Part shown: positions 27,466-36,567 of the stretch, piece by piece
Layout: each line of letters starts with the position of its first letter
How positions within the stretch are numbered: the stretch's first letter is position 1
DNA from: Aeoliella straminimaris
Lineage (GTDB): Bacteria; Planctomycetota; Planctomycetia; Pirellulales; Lacipirellulaceae
DNA length: 64,000 nucleotides
NCBI RefSeq assembly: GCF_024054565.1
Contig: NZ_JAMXLR010000062.1
Coordinates: 1 to 64,000, forward strand
Direction: 5' to 3'
Notes under the pieces: generated by a model
Databases searched by the model: none
What the model saw: the letters and a program-made list of their open reading frames with translations, nothing else
Told to the model about the DNA's origin: nothing
Translations under genes and position numbers: made by a program

Positions 27466-27891
27466 TTACGAACCCTCCTTCGTCAGTGGCCCTGGGGTTT
27501 CGTCGCTGCGGGATGGCAGCACTCGATAGCGACTGGGGCCGATGTTCAGGCCGCCACGGTGCACGCACTTCAGCAGGCCGCGCGTCACCAGCTTGGCGAT
27601 GGCCGTCTGCACCGAACGGATCGACACGCCCGACCGCCGAGCGATGTCGCTCTGGGCGGTGCGAGCGGCGCCGCTACGGGTGTCGCGATACAACACCAGC
27701 CAGACCAGCAGTTCCGACTTGGTAAGCCCTGCCAGGCTGCAATCGACGAACTCGTTCAGCACGGCGAAGCGGCCCGCTGTGGTGCGGCGATCGGTCGGCT
27801 TGCGATTCTCGCCTCTTTGGCCCGACTTCGGCTTGGGCGAATGCATCGGCGGTGGCAGCGGGGCGAGTCGTCCCGGTTCACTCTGCGGCAT
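27466..27891 (-). CDS. winged-helix DNA-binding protein of the element's replication module
   Basis: This 141-residue protein has a basic, disordered first third and a winged helix in the rest: LTKSELLVWLVLYRDTRS, then SDIARRSGVSIRSVQTAIAK and LVTRGLLKCVHRGGLN. This type occurs in phage and plasmid replication or transcription control proteins. I chose the ATG at 27891, which overlaps the helicase stop by 14 nt; the frame is open to 27975 through helicase sequence. It is the last gene of the module from the AlpA-like gene leftward, before the hairpin. Confidence 0.65.
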   Translation of the reverse strand: MPQSEPGRLAPLPPPMHSPKPKSGQRGENRKPTDRRTTAGRFAVLNEFVDCSLAGLTKSELLVWLVLYRDTRSGAARTAQSDIARRSGVSIRSVQTAIAKLVTRGLLKCVHRGGLNIGPSRYRVLPSRSDETPGPLTKEGS

Positions 27892-28759
27892 CGTCGCCTC
27901 CCTGCCACAAGTGCGACACGTCGAAGTCCTCAGGCCTCCAGATGTTGGCGCTCTCGAACCGCTGTAGCGAACCATCGAACCTCAACGACACGTCGGCCGG
28001 CTCGCCGTGGCGGTTCTTCAGGCATGCCAGCGTGCGGCCGCCGTCCTTATCGGGCGCCAGCATGTAGGCCGAGTCGCAGCCGAACTCCAATTCGCTCGAT
28101 TCGCGGAAACTGGCCAGGTTCAGGCCGGCCGGATCGTAGCTGCTTTGGCCCTGGCGGTTCTTTGTGCGACCTACCGCGGCCAATACCAGCATGCCGCAGC
28201 CCGCGTCGGCGAACTTGCGCAGGTAATCCATCAGGCGGTTCACTTCGTGCCGTTTGTTGTCGCTATCGGCTGCGAAACGCTGCGCGTAGTCGAGCAGGAT
28301 CAGCTTCGAGTCGGTGGCATCCGCCGCGGCTGCTACGTTCTCCAGATTGAACGGCGCTTCGAGGAACGCTAGTCGATCTGAAACCGTGTCGAGGATGTCG
28401 AACGCGACGGCGAGTCGATCACCGTGTTGTTCGTCCAGCCGACGGTCGCGGATGTCAGCTAAGGGAATCCCACTGAGCCGCGCCAGTTGCCGGTCGAGCA
28501 ACACCCGCGGCGAGCTTTCTACGTTGGCTACCAGCGCCCGCAGTTCGAGATCGATCCGCAAAGCATCGAGCGTCCATTGCATGGCGAGCGCCGTTTTGCC
28601 GGCACCGGGAGCACCGCCCAACAGCAGCACCAGTCCGGGGCCGAGTTCCACGTCGTCGAACCCGTCGCCCAGCGGCCAGCGTGGCGGTTTGGTGCCGGTC
28701 AGTACATCTTCGCGCCAGCTGGCTATCGCGTCGCTGGCGGTGGAGTATTTTGCACTCAT
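27878..28759 (-). CDS. DnaB-type replicative helicase / RecA-fold ATPase of the element
   Basis: This 293-residue protein is a RecA-fold ATPase. Walker A is GAPGAGKT (residues 49-56) and Walker B is LILLDYAQRF near residue 165. The whole is the size of the DnaB C-terminal domain without its N-terminal collar domain, as in phage and satellite helicases. The blocks VANVESSPRVLLDRQLARLS and AVGRTKNRQG are also of the DnaB type. Its ATG overlaps the primase stop (ATGA), so primase and helicase are coupled. It probably unwinds DNA for element replication. Confidence 0.85.
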   Translation of the reverse strand: MSAKYSTASDAIASWREDVLTGTKPPRWPLGDGFDDVELGPGLVLLLGGAPGAGKTALAMQWTLDALRIDLELRALVANVESSPRVLLDRQLARLSGIPLADIRDRRLDEQHGDRLAVAFDILDTVSDRLAFLEAPFNLENVAAAADATDSKLILLDYAQRFAADSDNKRHEVNRLMDYLRKFADAGCGMLVLAAVGRTKNRQGQSSYDPAGLNLASFRESSELEFGCDSAYMLAPDKDGGRTLACLKNRHGEPADVSLRFDGSLQRFESANIWRPEDFDVSHLWQGGDDAAE

Positions 28760-29745
28760 ACGGCACCCCCTGCGGCATCCAAGCCGCATTCGATCTGTCG
28801 CCGCACATCCGACGGAGTTAAGCCGCTGTCGAGCGCCGATTCGGTCAGCAGTGCAAGAGCCAGCGGCGCCGGGCAGCCAAACTCTGCCAGGTTGGCAGCG
28901 GCCGAAAACAGCAGTCGATGCCGATCCCCATGCGTGGCACCTGCGCGGATGAACTCCAACGTCACCCGATTCAGCGTGGCGTCTGCCCCGCCTGATGCTC
29001 GCAACGCCGCCCGACGCTCGGCCAAGGCGGCCGCTTCATATTCCACCGCTTCGGCGGCAGTTTGCCAGTCGGCTACCAGTCGGTCGTTTGCCGGCGGATT
29101 GTCCGGCAGATCGAACGGCTCGGGCGCCTTGGCCAATCGCAACACCGCGTCGAGCTTCATCCCCAACAACTCGTCGAGCGTCAGGTGTCGCTTGTGTAGG
29201 CCAGTTCTCGGGTGCCGACTGTTGGGCGCCCGGAACGCTCGCACTCGGTCGTACACGCCAACGTCGATCGCCACGTTCATCGACTCGGCCAAATGGATGG
29301 CCAGGTACTTGGCGACTTGGTGAAACGCCGTCGATGCTGAAGGCGTACTACAGAGCGACAGCGGCAATCCAACGTGGTAGCCCTTCGCGCCACTGAAGAA
29401 CACCAGCAGTGTATCGCCATCGATGTCGTAGCGTTCGACCAGGCCCGCGCACAAGCGCCGTGCGTGGCTTGTGGCGCGCTCCAAGTCGCAGTCGGCGTCG
29501 ATGTCCCACCACAGCCAGTCGCCGCCACACGGGCCGCTGTAGCCCTTGGTGGTGCGATGGGTGGTCAGATAGTCGCGGAACTCAATGGGGTAGGTGAACG
29601 CGCTCAGGTAGCCTTCGCGGTCCACTTCCGCACGCTCGTCGCACTCGGCGTAGCCGGCCAGGGCGGCTGGCCAATCGACCAACCGCCGCTCGCCCGCGCA
29701 ACTGCCGAGAATGCGAAACCCATAGCTCGCATGCTCAGCCATCAT
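28756..29745 (-). CDS. archaeo-eukaryotic-type (AEP) primase of the element
   Basis: This 329-residue protein has the three AEP blocks: the metal site WWDIDAD (residues 79-85), FFSGAKGYHVG with the Ser and His at 118 and 124, and IDVGVYDRVRAFRAPNS (residues 160-176) with the third Asp and the RNP/template Arg residues. These enzymes make RNA or DNA primers in plasmids and phages. The C-terminal third is helical. I chose the ATG at 29745 (29742 is also possible) because the frame above it is junk and the gene overlaps DUF669 by 11 nt. The helicase follows with an ATGA overlap. Confidence 0.85.
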   Translation of the reverse strand: MMAEHASYGFRILGSCAGERRLVDWPAALAGYAECDERAEVDREGYLSAFTYPIEFRDYLTTHRTTKGYSGPCGGDWLWWDIDADCDLERATSHARRLCAGLVERYDIDGDTLLVFFSGAKGYHVGLPLSLCSTPSASTAFHQVAKYLAIHLAESMNVAIDVGVYDRVRAFRAPNSRHPRTGLHKRHLTLDELLGMKLDAVLRLAKAPEPFDLPDNPPANDRLVADWQTAAEAVEYEAAALAERRAALRASGGADATLNRVTLEFIRAGATHGDRHRLLFSAAANLAEFGCPAPLALALLTESALDSGLTPSDVRRQIECGLDAAGGAV

Positions 29746-30268
29746 GGTGCCCCTCCTCCTGCGGCCACGCCGAGTAGTCGCCGTTGGAGATCGCCGCCGC
29801 GTCCGTCGGTGCGAACGCGTCCGGCTCGGGATTGTCGATACCGACCACCTCGAACCGCACCACACGGTTCCGTTCGGTGCCGTCGTCGTCGCGACGTAAT
29901 GCCACACGCACCCGGCAGCGAATGCCAAGCGGCAACGGTTGTTCCATCTTGGCCGGTTCGTCGATACCCAGTTTCAGCAGGTCGCGCTTCGCCATCGGCA
30001 GCGCGGCCGGCGTCAGGTACAGATCGTGCCACACCATGCGGCCGGTATGCGATTCATCGCCGGCCGGGCCGACGAGCACCGTGAACGCCAGCTTGTAGCG
30101 TGGCGTGCCGCGGCTGCTCGTATCCAACTCGCCGCTGGTGGCGTGGCAGAAGTACTCGCCGGGAGGCAGCGGATCAAACTCCCCTGCCGCTTCGGTACGC
30201 TTCCACGTAGAATCAAAATCGTCGCCACCGAACCCACCGGCGGCTAGAATATCCGTAAGCTTACCCAT
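29735..30268 (-). CDS. DUF669 phage-type protein
   Basis: This 177-residue protein matches the DUF669 pattern found in phage replication/recombination modules. It has a short acidic N-terminus, LPPGEYFCHATSGELDTSSR, TPRYKLAFTVLVG, VWHDLYLTPAALPMAKRDLL and KLGIDEPAKM followed by GIRCRVRVALR. Members are thought to bind or protect single-stranded DNA next to helicase/primase genes, though this is not proven. The ATG at 30268 follows a GTG one codon earlier. It overlaps both neighbours, so it belongs to the same series as primase and helicase. Confidence 0.75.
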   Translation of the reverse strand: MGKLTDILAAGGFGGDDFDSTWKRTEAAGEFDPLPPGEYFCHATSGELDTSSRGTPRYKLAFTVLVGPAGDESHTGRMVWHDLYLTPAALPMAKRDLLKLGIDEPAKMEQPLPLGIRCRVRVALRRDDDGTERNRVVRFEVVGIDNPEPDAFAPTDAAAISNGDYSAWPQEEGHHDG

Positions 30269-30458
30269 CACTCGATTCCTTCCATAAATCCGGGGAGAGT
30301 CGATTGAACAGAAACCGCATCGATTGCCGTCGGTGCGGTTTCACTTTTGCAGCCGGTAGTTCGGAGGTCGGCGTCGTGGCGCTTAGCGCCGCCACGATCC
30401 GCGCCATGCCGGCCGACTTGGTGGCCGTGCCCCTTTCACGCAGTTTGTCGCGGTTCAT
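30261..30458 (-). CDS. small basic element protein, unknown function
   Basis: This 65-residue frame is basic (NRDKLRERGTATKSAG; KVKPHRRQSMRFLFNRL). It starts at an ATG overlapping the end of the AlpA-like gene by four bases and ends overlapping the DUF669 start. The position inside a tightly packed series supports it; no family is recognised. Confidence 0.45.
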   Translation of the reverse strand: MNRDKLRERGTATKSAGMARIVAALSATTPTSELPAAKVKPHRRQSMRFLFNRLSPDLWKESSDG

Positions 30459-30703
30459 CGCTTGCCCCCTTTCACCTGGCGGATGGGAGGACAGCCGGCC
30501 GCTTCCCACTCTTCGAGCTCAGGAACGAACCACCGAACAAGCCGGCCGAACCGCGTCGGCTGTGGCGCTTTGCCTGCATCGACGAGCCGCCGCCAATGCT
30601 CAGTCGAGAAGTCGTAACGAGTCGAGCAGCCATCGGCATCCAGGTACCGCCGCTGCTGGCCAAGGGAGTCAGCCAGCTTGGCCGACAAATCAGAAACACG
30701 CAT
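30455..30703 (-). CDS. AlpA/MerR-like helix-turn-helix regulator of the element
   Basis: This 82-residue protein has an excisionase-like DNA-binding fold: FSTEHWRRLVDAGKAPQPTR and FGRLVRWFVPELEEW. This is the AlpA-type pattern, with a helix, a loop and a conserved Arg-Trp turn followed by an acidic helix. AlpA proteins activate integrase genes or serve as excisionases in phages and islands. It is the first gene of the leftward replication series, with the 13-base inverted repeat directly upstream. Confidence 0.75.
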   Translation of the reverse strand: MRVSDLSAKLADSLGQQRRYLDADGCSTRYDFSTEHWRRLVDAGKAPQPTRFGRLVRWFVPELEEWEAAGCPPIRQVKGGKR

Positions 30704-30704
30704 C

Positions 30705-30776
30705 GCAATAACTCCTAGGGTTGCTTGTGCAACACACAGGCGACAACCGTTGCCGCTTGCATATAGGAGTTATTGC
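30705..30776. promoter_or_regulatory. 13-base inverted repeat upstream of the AlpA-like gene
   Basis: GCAATAACTCCTA (30705-30717) and TAGGAGTTATTGC (30764-30776) are perfect complements 46 bases apart. The left arm ends one base before the AlpA-like start codon. The middle also holds a small IR (GTTGC-TTGT-GCAAC). This is probably the control region, or an origin or attachment region, of the element. Confidence 0.6.
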
Positions 30777-30799
30777 GTGTGGAGAGTGTCGAAGCGAGT

Positions 30800-30831
30800 T
30801 GCAACTGGGGTGCAACTGGGGTGCAACTGGC
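30800..30831. repeat. three tandem 11-base repeats
   Basis: TGCAACTGGGG occurs at 30800-30810 and 30811-30821, and a partial copy TGCAACTGGC at 30822-30831. An inverted GAGTTGCACC follows a few bases on. The direct repeat next to a replication module recalls iterons or operator arrays; the number is small. Confidence 0.55.
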
Positions 30832-30847
30832 TTGAGTTGCACCCTCG

Positions 30848-32047
30848 CTACGCCCCCGGCGAATTGGTGGGGAACCGACGGACTGGCAACTGGTGAAAAG
30901 TGGCGTAACGGTCAGCTGCTTTCTTAATGCCGGGACGCGATGTAATAATGACGAAGCGCTCTCGTTTGGCAACTTGTTTTAACTTGAGTTGCAGGTCCGT
31001 GAACGAGCAACTCTCGATATTCTCGTACAACCACTTGTCACGGGCGTAGGTTGGCGGGTTTGGATACTCGGGTTTGGGCTTCGTGCCAGTTGCTTCGGCG
31101 GCCGCACCAGTGCGCGCCGCTGGTGTCGTCCCAATGGCTTCACCGGTCTGGACCGTTGTTTCGTGTGCAGATTCAATCGATCGAAGTTCATCGCGGGTCG
31201 AATGCCCCAGCCAGCGGATGTAAGTTGTTGCTTTCGCCAACTTTAGATTCAAGCTGCGATACGCGGCTAAGAAATCCGCAGATGGGTCAACAGCTGCCTC
31301 CAAACCACCTGCGATCAAGCAGGCGGTATCAAGTTGCAGTTCGGCGATCAATTGGCTCAGTTTTTGGGCTTCTACGATGTTTAGGCAGCCAAGGTGCTCG
31401 GAACCATGAGCAAGTACCGCATTCAGCTTCCTATAGTCGACATCGAACTCGGAATCTGGGTCATACCCGTCGACACGACAGACGGACGCCCGCTCAAAAT
31501 CGTGGATCCAGTCCGAGAGACTATGAAGTTGGTGTAGGTCGCCTGTAAAGATGGGAGCCTCGCTCTTGGGCGGAGGATCGGGTATGCCACCTGCAGCGGC
31601 CGGGGTGCGTTCAGATTCTTGATTCACTCCACCGGGCGATTCTTCCGAAGATGCCCTGGGGCCGTCCCGCCACATTGCTTCAATGGCCTGTTCGACCGCT
31701 AGGTAGCCGTCTTGGGCGATCTGAATCAGTTTGTCCCATTGCTCCGCAACGCTCGATTCGCCCAACTGCTGGAAGTCGCGGGCGTGTTGTGCTGCTTTGC
31801 GAAGTTGCTCGGCTATGGCCTCAAACACGTCGGGTGGGTTTTCAATCAAGTCGCGCGCGTTCAATGTCGCTGTGATGAACTCGTTGATCTTCTCTAGATT
31901 CTGATCGCGCAGTGACTTGCCCTCAACTATGATCCCCAGACGTCGCAAGTGATGCTCTTGCTGAAACTGTCGGCCTAACGAGTAAGCCAAGTCAAACACT
32001 TCGGCAGCCTGGTCCAACGCCTTGGACAGCGGCGATTTGTCCGCCAT
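30848..32047 (-). CDS. unrecognised element protein, helical (399 residues)
   Basis: The family is not recognised. The first 130 residues are helical and charged (LSKALDQAAEVFDLAYSLGR; FEAIAEQLRKAAQHARDFQQ), then a Pro/Glu-rich linker, then another helical domain (LNLKLAKATTYIRWLGHSTR), and a basic end (VAKRERFVIITSRPGIKKA). No motif for nuclease, ATPase or membrane is seen. The ATG at 32047 was chosen; the open frame extends to 32101. It points leftward toward the AlpA-like gene but is separated from it by the repeat region. Confidence 0.6.
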   Translation of the reverse strand: MADKSPLSKALDQAAEVFDLAYSLGRQFQQEHHLRRLGIIVEGKSLRDQNLEKINEFITATLNARDLIENPPDVFEAIAEQLRKAAQHARDFQQLGESSVAEQWDKLIQIAQDGYLAVEQAIEAMWRDGPRASSEESPGGVNQESERTPAAAGGIPDPPPKSEAPIFTGDLHQLHSLSDWIHDFERASVCRVDGYDPDSEFDVDYRKLNAVLAHGSEHLGCLNIVEAQKLSQLIAELQLDTACLIAGGLEAAVDPSADFLAAYRSLNLKLAKATTYIRWLGHSTRDELRSIESAHETTVQTGEAIGTTPAARTGAAAEATGTKPKPEYPNPPTYARDKWLYENIESCSFTDLQLKLKQVAKRERFVIITSRPGIKKAADRYATFHQLPVRRFPTNSPGA

Positions 32048-32470
32048 GAATTTGCCTTTCAAGTGTCCGGGTCGGCCGGAGCCTGCAGGGGTGAAAGGCA
32101 AAAACTCCCCGTGCTGGCCCTAGCCGCTTGCCGCAGCTAGGTGGCCACCCAGCCGCAACCTCCCGAACTGTCCGTGTGCTGTTCGATGCAACACCCCCAA
32201 AGCAGAAAGCCGCTTGCAGACGCCACCAGGCTACTGCAGGACTCTACTGACAATAGTTGCGGCTGCCGGCCTGCCCTCGGTTGTTGCATTATGTTGCGTC
32301 AATTCAATCCCGTAAGGCTACCAGGCTTGCTACCCAGACGCACCTTCCCACTGCCAACATGTTACCCTAGTGCTTCGCAGAGGCTACCCATTCAATCGCC
32401 GACCCAACCATGAATCGCCGCCAGCCGCAAGCGCTGCCAAGAGCTTAGTACACAGTATGTATAGGCTGAT
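32048..32470. other. gap of about 420 bases with no gene seen
   Basis: Short frames only. The left end has a small IR (CCTAGCCGCTTG...GCAGCTAGG region near 32111-32140). I see no tRNA remnant that could mark the right attachment site of the element. Confidence 0.45.
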
Positions 32471-32731
32471 TTAGCTGGACTCCAAGCCAGCCAGTCCCTC
32501 CATGATCGACACAACTTGATCTAGCTCATCGACCAGCGGCCCATGCTGATCGCGTACAGGAAACGCTATGACCAACTCGCGATAGTACCACAGTGAACCC
32601 TCCTTACCGCCGTTGAATCGCTCCCACAGCTCGCCACCGAGTTGGTGCAGGTCTGCGACGGTCGACCTTGCGTTGTGCAGCTTGTCACTGCAGGACACCA
32701 GCAGCTCAGACGGATAGTAGAGTAAGTGATG
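32471..32731 (-). pseudogene. 3' remnant of an HD-domain phosphohydrolase gene
   Basis: The frame from 32731 down to the stop at 32471 has no good start and reads ELLVSCSDKLHNARS, then LGGELWERFNGGKEG and LWYYRELVIAF. This is the C-terminal part of a common HD/RelA-SpoT-like hydrolase (SCSDKLHNAR and WYYR are typical). A stop (TGA) lies in frame at 32732-32734, so the upstream half, which would hold the catalytic HD site, is missing. It is a truncated gene, probably cut by element insertion or deletion. Confidence 0.6.
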
Positions 32732-32954
32732 TCAGTCGCTGAAGCTCCTGACCAACCGTATTGGTCCAGTTTACGAACTCCCGCAACTGTACATCGGAGC
32801 CCGGAAACAGATTATCCAGGTCTGCCGGATTCGGCATAGATCCTGACATTAGAAATCCCTCCGTTGATCGGGCCAGGCTGACGGAGGGGGACGCGACGGC
32901 TCAGACTGCTCGGCAGGCCGGTTTGCAACCCGAGTCTGCCTACCCGAAAGTTAG

Positions 32955-33506
32955 CTATTCAGTATTCCCGTTGTTTACCTGTTGATTTTCAGCGATGTTG
33001 ACCTGCAGTGTAGGGAGCGCCATCTTGCGGACCTGGGCTAGTGTTTTGACGGCCGCCAAGAAGCGACGATGCGCCCGATCCTGCCGCTTTTGGAAGAAAC
33101 TCGCCTGGGCTGCCGAACAGTCCTTCAGTTGGGCCATGCGGAAATCGGCCTCCTGCACCTGCAACCAGCAGGCCACGATGCGGTCCACAAGCAAACGTTC
33201 CAGGGGGCTGGGGTTAGGGCCTCCAAGTTCATCGCGAAGAGCTTGTAGTTTTCGCTGAATGGCTTCGTGAAACGCAAAGTCCTCGCCGCCGCCGAGTGAG
33301 CGGCTGACAACTGTGTCGACAATCTCTTGCAGTTCGCCGCCCATCATTCGGCGTATCTCGGGGACCCGATCCAGCATATCCCGAACCGCAGGGACGGCCG
33401 TTGAATCGCCCTGTTGAGCTCGCTTGATGATAGCCATCAACTTGTCGTTGGACTCGTAATACTCAGGAAGGACATTTTTGGTCACGACGTCGTCTCCATT
33501 CGCCAC
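32955..33506 (-). CDS. mobile-element hypothetical protein (183 residues)
   Basis: The protein is helical. The start is a GTG at 33506. The core (LMAIIKRAQQGDSTAVPAVR and VDRIVACWLQVQEADFRMA) and the end VRKMALPTLQVNIAENQQVN are a pattern that recurs in genomic-island proteins, but no function is known. It overlaps the end of the gene upstream by 44 nt. Confidence 0.6.
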   Translation of the reverse strand: MANGDDVVTKNVLPEYYESNDKLMAIIKRAQQGDSTAVPAVRDMLDRVPEIRRMMGGELQEIVDTVVSRSLGGGEDFAFHEAIQRKLQALRDELGGPNPSPLERLLVDRIVACWLQVQEADFRMAQLKDCSAAQASFFQKRQDRAHRRFLAAVKTLAQVRKMALPTLQVNIAENQQVNNGNTE

Positions 33507-33774
33507 GATGGAAGTGAAACCCTGCAGCGGTCATCGCCGCGGCAGCGATCACCTCACCGTACTCACAGCATTTTGCCACTTGCTCATCGAACATGGCAAG
33601 CTCTTCTTGCTCGGCTTTCCAGAGCATTCGCTCCTGCTCACGTTGTTCTCGCCGCAGAGCATCCAACTCGGCAGCCATCGCGCCCATTTCACCTCCACCG
33701 ACATACTCGCGCATCACGCGACCATTCACCTTGCGGCTGCGAGTGTAGTAGCGTCCACCGTGGTCCCAGGCCAT
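33463..33774 (-). CDS. small mobile-element hypothetical protein (103 residues)
   Basis: The start reads AWDHGGRYYTRSRKVNGRVM and REYVGGGEMG, followed by a charged coiled-coil-like helix (LDALRREQREQERMLWKAEQ) and a basic end. It directly precedes and overlaps the 183-residue protein, and the two are probably a pair. The function is unknown. Confidence 0.55.
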   Translation of the reverse strand: MAWDHGGRYYTRSRKVNGRVMREYVGGGEMGAMAAELDALRREQREQERMLWKAEQEELAMFDEQVAKCCEYGEVIAAAAMTAAGFHFHRGEWRRRRDQKCPS

Positions 33775-34452
33775 TGTGTTACCTTTATCCAATTTCCCCG
33801 CCTTGTTCCCAATTCTACCGTGACAACCGGCAACTGTCTTGCCAATGTCTGCCGCTCAGGCTCTCTGTTCGCGAATCTTGCCCCACCAGCCGGTCACGGT
33901 TGTTGCACGGCACCGCAGGTACATCCTTTTGGGGAATCATCAATATGTCTGACGCAGCCGGTATCCACGAGCAATAGCGTCTTCCGTCGCTTGCGCCGTA
34001 CTACGACTTCAATAGTGAGTGCCTGGTGCAGAACTCCCGCCGGCTCACCGCGTATGAAGACGAAGGGCAAGCTGCAGCGCTTTGCGTGGTTCGTGAGACG
34101 GTAGCCGCCCAGGCGGACGCACCCGTCGACGATCTTATCCCACTGATCGCCGTTTCACTTGCAGTCGACCTGGTCAGAAGCGGTTGTGCCCTCTTGGAGT
34201 TGGTCGTCCTGCCGATGAGTTCATCTGCAGGCAGTCGTTCCCACTGGCGCACCTATTGGCATCGCCCTGAGCGCTCTGCTGGGCATCGCGGCGAATCAAA
34301 CCGAAGCCACGCCACGCTGGTAGGAATCGGCAATGCCGGCGCCCGGACCGCCAGATACTAGCAAAGTCCTGCGGACAGCCGCTGGCGAGTGTGTTAAACT
34401 TGGTGCCTCGGCATGAAACGCCGGAACTCGTCGAATCGAATGGAGACAAACT
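33775..34452. other. gap of about 680 bases upstream of hsdM
   Basis: Frames on both strands of 80-280 codons overlap each other and the start of hsdM in antisense. None reads like a known protein. The promoter of the rightward hsdM probably lies in the last 150 bases. It may also hold the right end of the integrated element, but no copy of the tRNA 3' end was found. Confidence 0.45.
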
Positions 34453-36567
34453 GTGGCGCAACTGGAACACATTGAAGCGATCGAGAAGCGGCTCTGGCGG
34501 GCGGCCGATACTTTGCGGTCGAACTCGAATTTTGCCAGCAACGAGTACTTTCTGCCGGTGATGGGGCTGATCTTCCTCCGGCATGCCTACAGCCGGTTCC
34601 TCCGCGTGAAGGATGAGGTCGAGGCCAACCTGCCCAGCCGGGGTGGCAAGCGTCGGGCGATGACCAAGGAGGACTTCTCCGAGAAGGGGGCGATCTTCCT
34701 GCAGGAGAAGGCCCAGTTCGACCACCTGGTGGCGCTGCCGGACAGTGTCGATCGCGCCAAGGCGATTAGCGAGGCGATGGACTCGATCGAGGAAGACTAC
34801 GAGAGCCTCCGCGGTGTGTTGCCCAAGGGCGACTACAACGACCTCGACAACGAAGTGCTTGGCCAACTGCTGCGGATCCTCAATCCCGAAGAGCTGAAGC
34901 GGGTCTCCGGCGACGTGTTCGGCCGCATCTACGAATACTTCCTCACCCGGTTTGCCGACCTCAAAGCGCACGACGATGGCGAGTTCTTCACGCCCGTGTC
35001 CATCGTGTCGCTGCTGGCCCATGTGCTAGCCCCCACGTCGGGCACGGTACTCGACCCGGCGTGTGGCTCGGGTGGCATGTTCGTGCAGAGTGCCCGGTTC
35101 GTCGAGGAGCAGGGCAAGAACCCGACCAATCGGCTCACGTTTCGCGGCCTGGAGAAGAACGCCACCACGATTCGCCTGGCCAAGATGAACCTCGCCGTGC
35201 ACGGGCTGGAGGGCGACATTCAGAAGGCGATCACCTACTACGAAGACCCGCACGAGCTGTTGGGCAAGGCCGACTACGTGATGGCCAATCCGCCGTTCAA
35301 CGTCGACGAGATCGACGCTGCCAAGGTCAAAAGCGACCCGCGGCTGCCCTTCGGCCTGCCGAGCGAGAACAACCGCGGCAAAGTCACCAACGGCAACTAC
35401 GTCTGGATCAGCTACTTCTACAGCTACCTGAGCGATGCAGGACGGGCGGGCTTTGTGATGTCGTCGCAGGCATCGAGCGCCGGTGGCGGTGAGAAAACCG
35501 TGCGGCAGAAGCTCATCGAGACCGGAGCGGTCGATCTGATGATTGCCATCCGCTCCAACTTCTTTTACACCCGCAGTGTGCCGTGCGAGCTGTGGTTCTT
35601 GAACCGCAACAAGCCGGCCGAGCACCAGGACAAGGTGCTGATGCTCGACGCTCGAAACATCTACCGCAAGGTCACCCGCAAGATCTTTGACTTTAGCCCC
35701 GAGCAGGAACGGAACCTGCTGGCGATCGTCGGCCTGTATCGCGGCGATAGCGACGGCTTCCTGACGCTGGTGTCCGACTACCTGGGCCGCGCGGTCGACG
35801 AAGGGCAGGCATGCTTCGAGGCCGAGACCGACACCGGCGAAACGGCCACGCTGCTGCCGGACTATGTCGCGTCGCTTGCGGCACTGCGAGAGCAACTGGA
35901 GCCATTCATCGACACATTGGCCGACGATGCCTCGCATGCCGAATCGTGGAACGAGTTCACCAAGGAACAGAAGCTGTTCGCCAGCGATGTGGCAGAATTT
36001 CAGAAGGCGCTCGCGGCGGCGGCTACCAAGTGGGAGAAAACACCCGACACGGCCAAGTCGCTGGTGGGTCTCACCGAGCACTTGGAGTCGCTGGCCAACT
36101 CGAGCCGCGACCTGGTGAAGCAGGCCGACCTGGTCTACAAGCTGGCCACCCGGTCGATCGACGCCTGTGAGAATGACTGCAACGCTAAGGATAGCGACTT
36201 GTGGGTGACTCGCGACATCATTCGTGGCCGCAAGGCGGCCGACGAAGCCCGCCTGGCGGCTGTCAGTCAGCTCAAGCAGGTCCGCTACTTTTGGCGGCAA
36301 GCGCACTGGCTCACGGCACGCTTCCCCGAAGCCAAGCTCCGCGATGTCGAGGGACTGGTGAAGCTGGTCGATCGCGCGACGCTGGAGGCCAACGACTGGT
36401 CGCTCACCCCCGGCCGATACGTGGGTGTAGCCCCCGAAGAGGTCGACGAGGATTTTGACTTTGAGGAGGCCCTGCGCGACATCCACGTCGAGCTCGAGGA
36501 CCTGAACGCCGAGTCGATCACCCTCGCCAAGAAGATCAAGAAGAACTTTGAGGAGTTGGGGGTATGA
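34453..36567 (+). CDS. hsdM: type I restriction-modification system, M subunit
   Basis: This is a 704-residue N6-adenine methyltransferase subunit that acts with S to methylate and with R to cut. The N-terminal helical domain (LWRAADTLRSNSNFASNEY) precedes motif I DPACGSGGMF near residue 200 and motif IV NPPF near 278; both are intact. The C-terminal part is a long helical region that contacts HsdS. The start is a GTG at 34453 with GGAG 7 nt upstream. Its stop overlaps the hsdS start (ATGA), so M and S are coupled. Confidence 0.96.
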   Translation: MAQLEHIEAIEKRLWRAADTLRSNSNFASNEYFLPVMGLIFLRHAYSRFLRVKDEVEANLPSRGGKRRAMTKEDFSEKGAIFLQEKAQFDHLVALPDSVDRAKAISEAMDSIEEDYESLRGVLPKGDYNDLDNEVLGQLLRILNPEELKRVSGDVFGRIYEYFLTRFADLKAHDDGEFFTPVSIVSLLAHVLAPTSGTVLDPACGSGGMFVQSARFVEEQGKNPTNRLTFRGLEKNATTIRLAKMNLAVHGLEGDIQKAITYYEDPHELLGKADYVMANPPFNVDEIDAAKVKSDPRLPFGLPSENNRGKVTNGNYVWISYFYSYLSDAGRAGFVMSSQASSAGGGEKTVRQKLIETGAVDLMIAIRSNFFYTRSVPCELWFLNRNKPAEHQDKVLMLDARNIYRKVTRKIFDFSPEQERNLLAIVGLYRGDSDGFLTLVSDYLGRAVDEGQACFEAETDTGETATLLPDYVASLAALREQLEPFIDTLADDASHAESWNEFTKEQKLFASDVAEFQKALAAAATKWEKTPDTAKSLVGLTEHLESLANSSRDLVKQADLVYKLATRSIDACENDCNAKDSDLWVTRDIIRGRKAADEARLAAVSQLKQVRYFWRQAHWLTARFPEAKLRDVEGLVKLVDRATLEANDWSLTPGRYVGVAPEEVDEDFDFEEALRDIHVELEDLNAESITLAKKIKKNFEELGV

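Noticed and set aside
30800..30831. A CRISPR array
   Set aside because: Three abutting 11-base units without spacers and no cas genes; more like iterons or operators.
33775..34452. The right attachment site of the tRNA-Gly element
   Set aside because: I looked by eye for the tRNA 3' end (TTCGAATCCCG and neighbours) here and up to 49 kb and found no convincing copy; the short match CGAATCCCGG at 50347 is inside the kinase gene and too short.
35026..36486. A minus-strand frame of 486 codons opposite hsdM
   Set aside because: hsdM motifs are all on the plus strand; the frame is a high-GC shadow.
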